In this document: piece after piece, positions 61,461-64,000 of the stretch
Numbering within the stretch: the stretch's first letter is position 1
How the letters are laid out: each line of letters starts with the position of its first letter
DNA from: Pseudoscleropodium purum
Lineage: Eukaryota > Streptophyta > Bryopsida > Hypnales > Brachytheciaceae
Reading direction: 5' to 3'
DNA length: 64,000 bases
Assembly: GCA_963969395.1 (NCBI GenBank)
Contig: OZ017798.1
Coordinates: 9,602,173 to 9,666,172, forward strand
The notes under the pieces: model-generated
Seen by the model: the letters and a program-made list of their open reading frames with translations, nothing else
Database searches by the model: none
Told to the model about the DNA's origin: nothing
Program-made: the position numbers and the translations under genes

Positions 61461-61999
61461 AATTGATAAGGGGTTGTTATCTATAGTGAAAATATCTATA
61501 ATCTACCAAGGATGGTCTTTTGAAACAAAAAATTGATTTTTCTCCCTACTTGGTTTTTAACTTTCTATGAGATAAATTTCACTACTAAGTGAAGTTGTCC
61601 TAGATGAGCCAGGTATTGTCCATTTAGGTTCCAAGACAAATTTTGGAGGGAACGCATTTTCAAGAGAAAATTCATTGCACAAGTTGAGTTACGATCTACA
61701 ATGAAACTTCCCTTAATGCATAGGAATGGTGGAAAGTAGTTTTTAGCTTGATGCACATAAGGAGTATGAGTGCCAAAGGCCAATTAATTAAACATGTTTA
61801 TGTTGTATAGTAATTATGCTTGGTTGGTTGCTCATCTGAGAAATTCAATGATATTTGACATAATCAACCCCATTGATGGTTTGTGTAGTATACTTTATTT
61901 ACATAAGGAGTATGCAAATAAAGAATTAGAGTTAGTTACACAAGTAGGGAATTTGCATTATAAAAGGTTTTACTATATCTACAAGTAATGAAACTCTTA

Positions 62000-63126
62000 G
62001 TAGCTACACATCACGTCACTGAGGGCAACTTGTGTACGCAAGGTGAATCCTTTCAAAAAAAGAAAAACATGATAATTACTATGAAATGTGAGCAAAGTGA
62101 AAAAAGCTCAGGCCGGGATAATTTTGTCTATAAAGAATAGAACTGAATCACTAGAATTAAAGGTACCGCATTGAAAAGATGAAGATGGGGATCAAGTGGC
62201 ATTGACGTTCTTTCGACTTTTTCTCCCATAGTGCAAATGCATCGCTGTATGGAAAACAAAATGAAATGCAACCAAGTGGTTTTGTAATTAATTTTATAAA
62301 TTTTCAAAGTTTAAAACATAAGGTAGCGTAATATACTTGATACTTGATTCACTTGAAGTATGAAATATCCCATCGTTTCTTGGTTGATTTTAAAAACTCT
62401 TCATCTAAGTTCATTTATTGCATCTAAAAGGTTGTGGTGGTTATGAATCTTGGAAATGTTCACTGTACGCCATATTCTAGGCATCAAAGGATGAAAGTAA
62501 CATGTCTTTTTTAGATGTTGTTACCTTAGTCCACCAAGTTTTGGAGCAACGTGTGAAAGTCATGTCAAACTTGATTACTAATTTTATACCTTAAATTAGG
62601 TTATTAACATTGTTTGTTTTGTTACGATGAGATCTTCTGAACTATGTGTACCCTAGTTGCATTCACTGTCCATACCATTAGAAAGCTCTCTATGAGGGGT
62701 GCTTAGTCTTTGTTTCACAACGTTCCAACTCATGATAAAAAGAATATTGAATTAAAAAAAATTTTGGATGAAATTAAAAAACTAGAATTTTTTTGTTTTG
62801 CTTTTATTTGATTATCCTATGTGGCAATGGTACAGTGCAGACTAGTGGAGTACTTAAAGAGATTACACGACCACTACAATACTAGAGCCCAGCAACCTTC
62901 AATACTAAAGAACAGACCTTGAGGAAGTTTCAGTATCTAGAAACCACTTGGAATTTCGTTTTTCTTATCTTTCTGGTGCTAGATTGTACCAGAAAAGAAT
63001 AATAACTAAACAAAAAGTGTTTGTTTTGTTGGAAAACTTTGAATTAAAAAAAATCTTGGATGAAATTACTCGATTGTGGATGGAAATAGAATTATGGACA
63101 TGTGATATGTGGTAGTGTACGAACAT
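62000..63126. repeat. Direct segmental repeat S, copy 2
   Basis: This is the partner of 54290-55445. Similarity runs up to gtagtgtacgaac, where the MITE at 63127 begins. At the matching place copy 1 continues gtagtgtacaaatgtgatc without the element. Confidence 0.75.
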
Positions 63127-63300
63127 CAGGGTTGACATGACGTTTGGACGTCCGGACGAGGACGTTGTGTCCGTAGCGTTCGCTGACATTCGCGGTCCCG
63201 GTGGACGCAGCGTCCGTCCGCCCCGTCCGCCCAGACGGCCCTATTTTCCTCGACTGCCCTACCCAAACTGCCCCGCGGTCACTCCCTTAATCTTTAAACA
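63127..63300. mobile_element. Truncated GC-rich hAT-like MITE, family 2
   Basis: It starts cagggttgaca, the same terminus as the element at 56682-56968, and shares ggacgtccggacg, cgttgtgtccg and C-rich runs. I find no matching right end (tgtcaaccctg), so it is 3'-truncated. The right limit given is approximate. Confidence 0.7.
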
Positions 63301-63683
63301 ATTAAATGTTAAATGAAGTGCAATGGTTCGCGATTTGTTATTAAAACAATGTCTCTCATAAGTTGAAAGATTATAAAGTTTGATCATGAGTCCATGATAG
63401 TCTTGAAACTATGAAAAAATTCCAATTCATTTTCAAAAGGCAAACTAAAAAAATTTGTGACTTCAAAATATATATATATACTATTTAAAAAACTCAAGAT
63501 CAACACAAATACAAATATAATCAATATGGGAAAAATGTATTCAATTTAATGTACAATACCATACATTGTGCACATTTGGCTAATTGCACATATAATTTTT
63601 TTCATTCCAACTCTATATTTCTAAACTAATTTTTAATGCCTATATAACCCATTCAAGTATTCAACTACTACTTCTGTACTACC

Positions 63684-64000
63684 AATCTAATATAAATGGT
63701 GGAAATGTTCATCTGGCATCGGCCAACGATATGTATTAGAAAATCGCGTAATCACATGGGCCAAACTAGTATTTTCATCGTCAGTCTTCGAAGAAATGCA
63801 CTTCAAGTAAGCATAAAACACTTTTGCAAAGTCATAATGCGCAATTTTGTGTCGCACTAGGTGTTTTAAGTAGCACGTTGAAATACGCCTCTGACATGTT
63901 GTTTCCATTCATCCGCCGAGCAATTTTTCGAACGGCATACTCTTCCGACTTACGTGAATACATTGGAATGACTTCCACATCTGCACCTGCTTTATGCAAA
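63684..64000 (-). other. Coding-like remnant running off the window edge
   Basis: On the minus strand, 64000 to about 63855 reads HKAGADVEVIPMYSRKSEEY, then VRKIARRMNGNNMSEAYFN, and stops. A second frame, 63908-63687, continues RHKIAHYDFAKVFYAYLKC and RFSNTYRWPMPDEHFHHLY before a stop. Codon-like composition in adjacent frames suggests one reading frame with a shift near 63860. I do not recognise the protein; the rest lies outside the window. Confidence 0.35.

Larger units (their letters stand above)
61461..64000. other. Right edge: repeats, truncated MITE and AT-rich DNA
   Basis: Direct repeat S copy 2 and a truncated MITE are listed separately. The stretches 61.46-62.0 kb and 63.3-63.68 kb are AT-rich. 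The short frames at 61565-61783 and 61794-61988 show no domain. Confidence 0.45.

Overview
The window looks like nuclear DNA from a land plant. It contains split genes with GT-AG introns, a plastid-type PHT4 anion transporter, family-1 UDP-glycosyltransferases, leucine-rich-repeat (LRR) remnants and small non-autonomous DNA transposons, all in AT-rich intergenic DNA. A bryophyte, most likely a moss, is my inference from the style of the proteins and from a small ISG12/IFI6-27-like family. The sequence alone does not prove the lineage. I saw no bacterial operons, CRISPR array, rRNA or tRNA.

Layout. (1) 0.55-2.8 kb: an intact six-exon PHT4-type transporter on the minus strand. (2) 2.8-7.9 kb: AT-rich DNA with two small tandem repeats. 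(3) 7.9-30.0 kb: three tandem five-exon UDP-glycosyltransferase genes (UGT-A, -B, -C), all minus strand. They share exon phases, and each has a 26-bp minisatellite about 170-200 bp upstream of its ATG. All three lack the first Trp of the PSPG box, and UGT-B has also lost the PSPG His. (4) 30-35 kb: non-coding flank, partly a copy of 21-24 kb. (5) 35.0-42.6 kb and 48.4-52.1 kb: three copies of a roughly 3.8-kb unit. Each holds a minus-strand ISG12-like gene (the third copy is broken) and a decayed plus-strand gene that I do not recognise. (6) 42.6-48.4 kb and 52.1-56.2 kb: AT-rich DNA with hAT-like and CACTA-like MITEs. (7) 56.2-61.5 kb: a trihelix-like plus LRR pseudogene split by a GC-rich hAT-like MITE, and a second LRR fragment. 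(8) 61.5-64 kb: repeats, a truncated MITE and an unidentified coding remnant at the edge.

The main theme is local duplication followed by unequal decay. The UGT array and the ISG12 array each have two copies with full-length reading frames and one copy damaged at a key site. The MITEs date the events: two members of one family sit in the flanks of ISG12 units 2 and 3 at different places, each facing an empty site in the other copy, so they inserted after the duplication. The genes show no obvious shared pathway. The UGTs would act in the cytosol on small molecules, PHT4 in a plastid or other internal membrane, and the ISG12-like proteins in a membrane.
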